Part shown: one piece after another, positions 63,388-64,000 of the stretch
Layout of the letters: the number at the start of each line of letters is the position of its first letter
Position numbering within the stretch: position 1 is the stretch's first letter
From: Pararhodobacter oceanensis
Lineage (GTDB): Bacteria; Pseudomonadota; Alphaproteobacteria; Rhodobacterales; Rhodobacteraceae
DNA length: 64,000 bases
NCBI RefSeq assembly: GCF_003076755.1
Contig: NZ_QDKM01000002.1
Span: 605,839-669,838 of the forward strand
Direction of reading: 5' to 3'
Position numbers and translations under genes: made by a program
The notes under the pieces: model-generated
Databases searched by the model: none
Told to the model about the DNA's origin: nothing
The model's input: only the letters and a program-made list of their open reading frames with translations

Positions 63388-63699
63388 CCTTGGTGGGATT
63401 AGGTCTCCAGCTGCTGATAGTATTATTATTGCATCGCAGGAGCTGTGACGTTCGAAAATCCACGGCCACAATTCACCCGGCCAGAGAGCAGCTTTGAACA
63501 GTTCGGGTGGGAAGCGGACTTTTGCTGCGGATGCGAGAAGGCGGATACCGAATGAAATAAGACGCCGTTCGTGCTGGCGCGAACCTGAGTGCGGCGATTG
63601 ATCGTCTGTCAGTTGTTCGTAAGCACGGCGCTTGCGCCTGTATATCCTACGTATTCGCCACTATGTTACAATCCTCTATGAAAGGGAGAGGCGCAAGGC
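63388..63699. other. Gene-free stretch, lower GC than the core
   Basis: About 312 bp after the MYG1 gene with no supported gene on either strand. It contains more A/T-rich patches (for example AGTATTATTATT near 63419) than the preceding 60 kb, which marks the passage into an accessory region. A TACAAT at 63666 could be a -10 for the following short gene, but no good -35 accompanies it. Confidence 0.5.
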
Positions 63700-63876
63700 A
63701 TGTGCGAAGAAGATTCGGACAACGGGGAGCAACAGCCCACACCAGGCATCGACTACATCGTCACGCGAGAGCAGTTGGACCTTTTGGACGTGAACCGAAC
63801 GCTCGCAGAGGTCGTCAGCGTCGAATGTTTCGATGTCAATCGGTGCGTGACAGACCTTGATGGAGAGCGCCCATGA
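63700..63876 (+). pseudogene. Hypothetical gene truncated by an IS insertion (58 codons remain)
   Basis: A reading frame MCEEDSDNGEQQPTPGIDYI.. rich in Asp and Glu, preceded by GGGAGAG. Its stop codon TGA (63874-63876) is the first three bases of the downstream IS element, so the natural 3' part has been displaced beyond the IS. No family is recognised. Codon use is less G/C-biased than in the core genes, consistent with acquired DNA. The original length and function cannot be known from this window. Confidence 0.5.
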
Positions 63877-64000
63877 CCTGCCCCCCGCGAGATCCCTCAC
63901 TTTAATGTAGAGTTTGCTCAACCATGAAGGAGCAAACATATGCGAAAGAGCCGTTTTACTGAGTCGCAGATTATTGGGATGATTAAGGAGCAAGAAGCAG
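63874..64000 (+). mobile_element. IS3-family insertion sequence, left end (continues past window)
   Basis: The element begins TGACCTGCCCCCC, a terminal sequence of the kind found in IS3-family elements, and the transposase orfA starts 66 bp inside. GTTTGCTC / GAGCAAAC (63912-63937) form a perfect 8-bp hairpin that covers part of the orfA ribosome-binding site. The right end and target duplication lie outside the window. Confidence 0.75.
63940..64000 (+). CDS. IS3-family transposase OrfA (partial, 3' end outside window)
   Basis: The first 20 residues, MRKSRFTESQIIGMIKEQEA, match the start of IS3-family OrfA proteins, whose N-terminal helix-turn-helix (HTH_Tnp_1) binds the element ends. AAGGAG precedes the ATG but lies in the hairpin noted for the element. 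OrfB would be made by frameshifting further on, outside the window. Confidence 0.85.
   Translation, partial: MRKSRFTESQIIGMIKEQEA

Noticed and set aside
63676..63993. 105-codon minus-strand frame crossing the IS boundary
   Set aside because: It begins inside the IS and runs into the flanking gene, so it joins two unrelated pieces of DNA; the + strand frames explain the region.

Overview
The window is chromosomal DNA of an alphaproteobacterium, almost certainly Rhodobacterales/Rhodobacteraceae (Rhodobacter-Roseobacter group); the genus cannot be fixed by reading alone. Evidence: high GC with strong G/C third-position bias, a sciP-ctrA pair, an alphaproteobacterial FtsZ tail, LpxI instead of LpxH, CP4-like (class II) AroA, a GTTC-N7-GTTC type SOS box, an NDUFS4-like complex I protein, and a DUF6476 gene divergent from a RluA-family gene. 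Nearly everything is core chromosome; only the last ~600 bp looks accessory.

Layout. 1-4.2 kb: partial DUF6476 gene, pseudouridine synthase, a repeat-containing putative Tat lipoprotein, a JmjC/cupin oxygenase and rpoH. 4.2-9.7 kb: a dispersed palindromic repeat, aroA, a membrane protein, cmk, psd-pssA (phosphatidylethanolamine synthesis), and two identical tRNA-Asp genes with near-identical promoters flanking a small membrane-protein gene. 9.8-27.8 kb: a large part of the dcw division/cell-wall cluster (murD, rarD, ftsW, murG, murC, two small membrane proteins, murB, ddl, ftsQ, ftsA, ftsZ), then lpxC, bamD and recN. 27.8-32.5 kb: small lipoprotein, acyl-CoA thioesterase, two more repeat copies in inverted orientation, tRNA-Gly(CCC), ssb, a lytic transglycosylase, an AraC regulator and miaA. 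32.6-45.3 kb: an envelope operon (pyrH, frr, uppS, cdsA, dxr, rseP, a 56-aa membrane protein, bamA, skp/ompH, fabZ, lpxA, lpxI, lpxB). 45.3-52.4 kb: mnmA, the sciP-ctrA cell-cycle pair, ligA, recG and a 47-residue membrane peptide behind a perfect LexA-type box. 52.5-63.4 kb: Fe-S scaffold-like protein, hisI, gluQ, trmFO, gyrA, usp, uvrB, NDUFS4-like protein and a MYG1-family protein. 63.4-64 kb: a short gene cut by the left end of an IS3-family element that runs off the window.

How the genes work together: the window concentrates septal peptidoglycan synthesis (mur/fts), lipid A synthesis (lpxC, lpxA, lpxI, lpxB, fabZ), phospholipid synthesis (cdsA, pssA, psd), undecaprenyl and isoprenoid supply (dxr, uppS), outer-membrane protein assembly (bamA, bamD, skp, rseP) and the CtrA control module. 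Three GANTC sites just upstream of ftsZ and CtrA-like boxes near sciP and ctrA suggest that the division genes are tied to the CcrM/CtrA cell-cycle circuit.

Most worth a second look: the 47-aa membrane peptide with an SOS operator (a candidate SOS division inhibitor), the ~280-residue low-complexity N-terminal extension of FtsQ, the ~130-bp dispersed palindromic repeat (three copies), the lipoprotein with alternating TDSD repeats, the GANTC cluster before ftsZ, and the gene whose stop codon is provided by an inserted IS. No CRISPR array, prophage, secretion system or defence island was seen.
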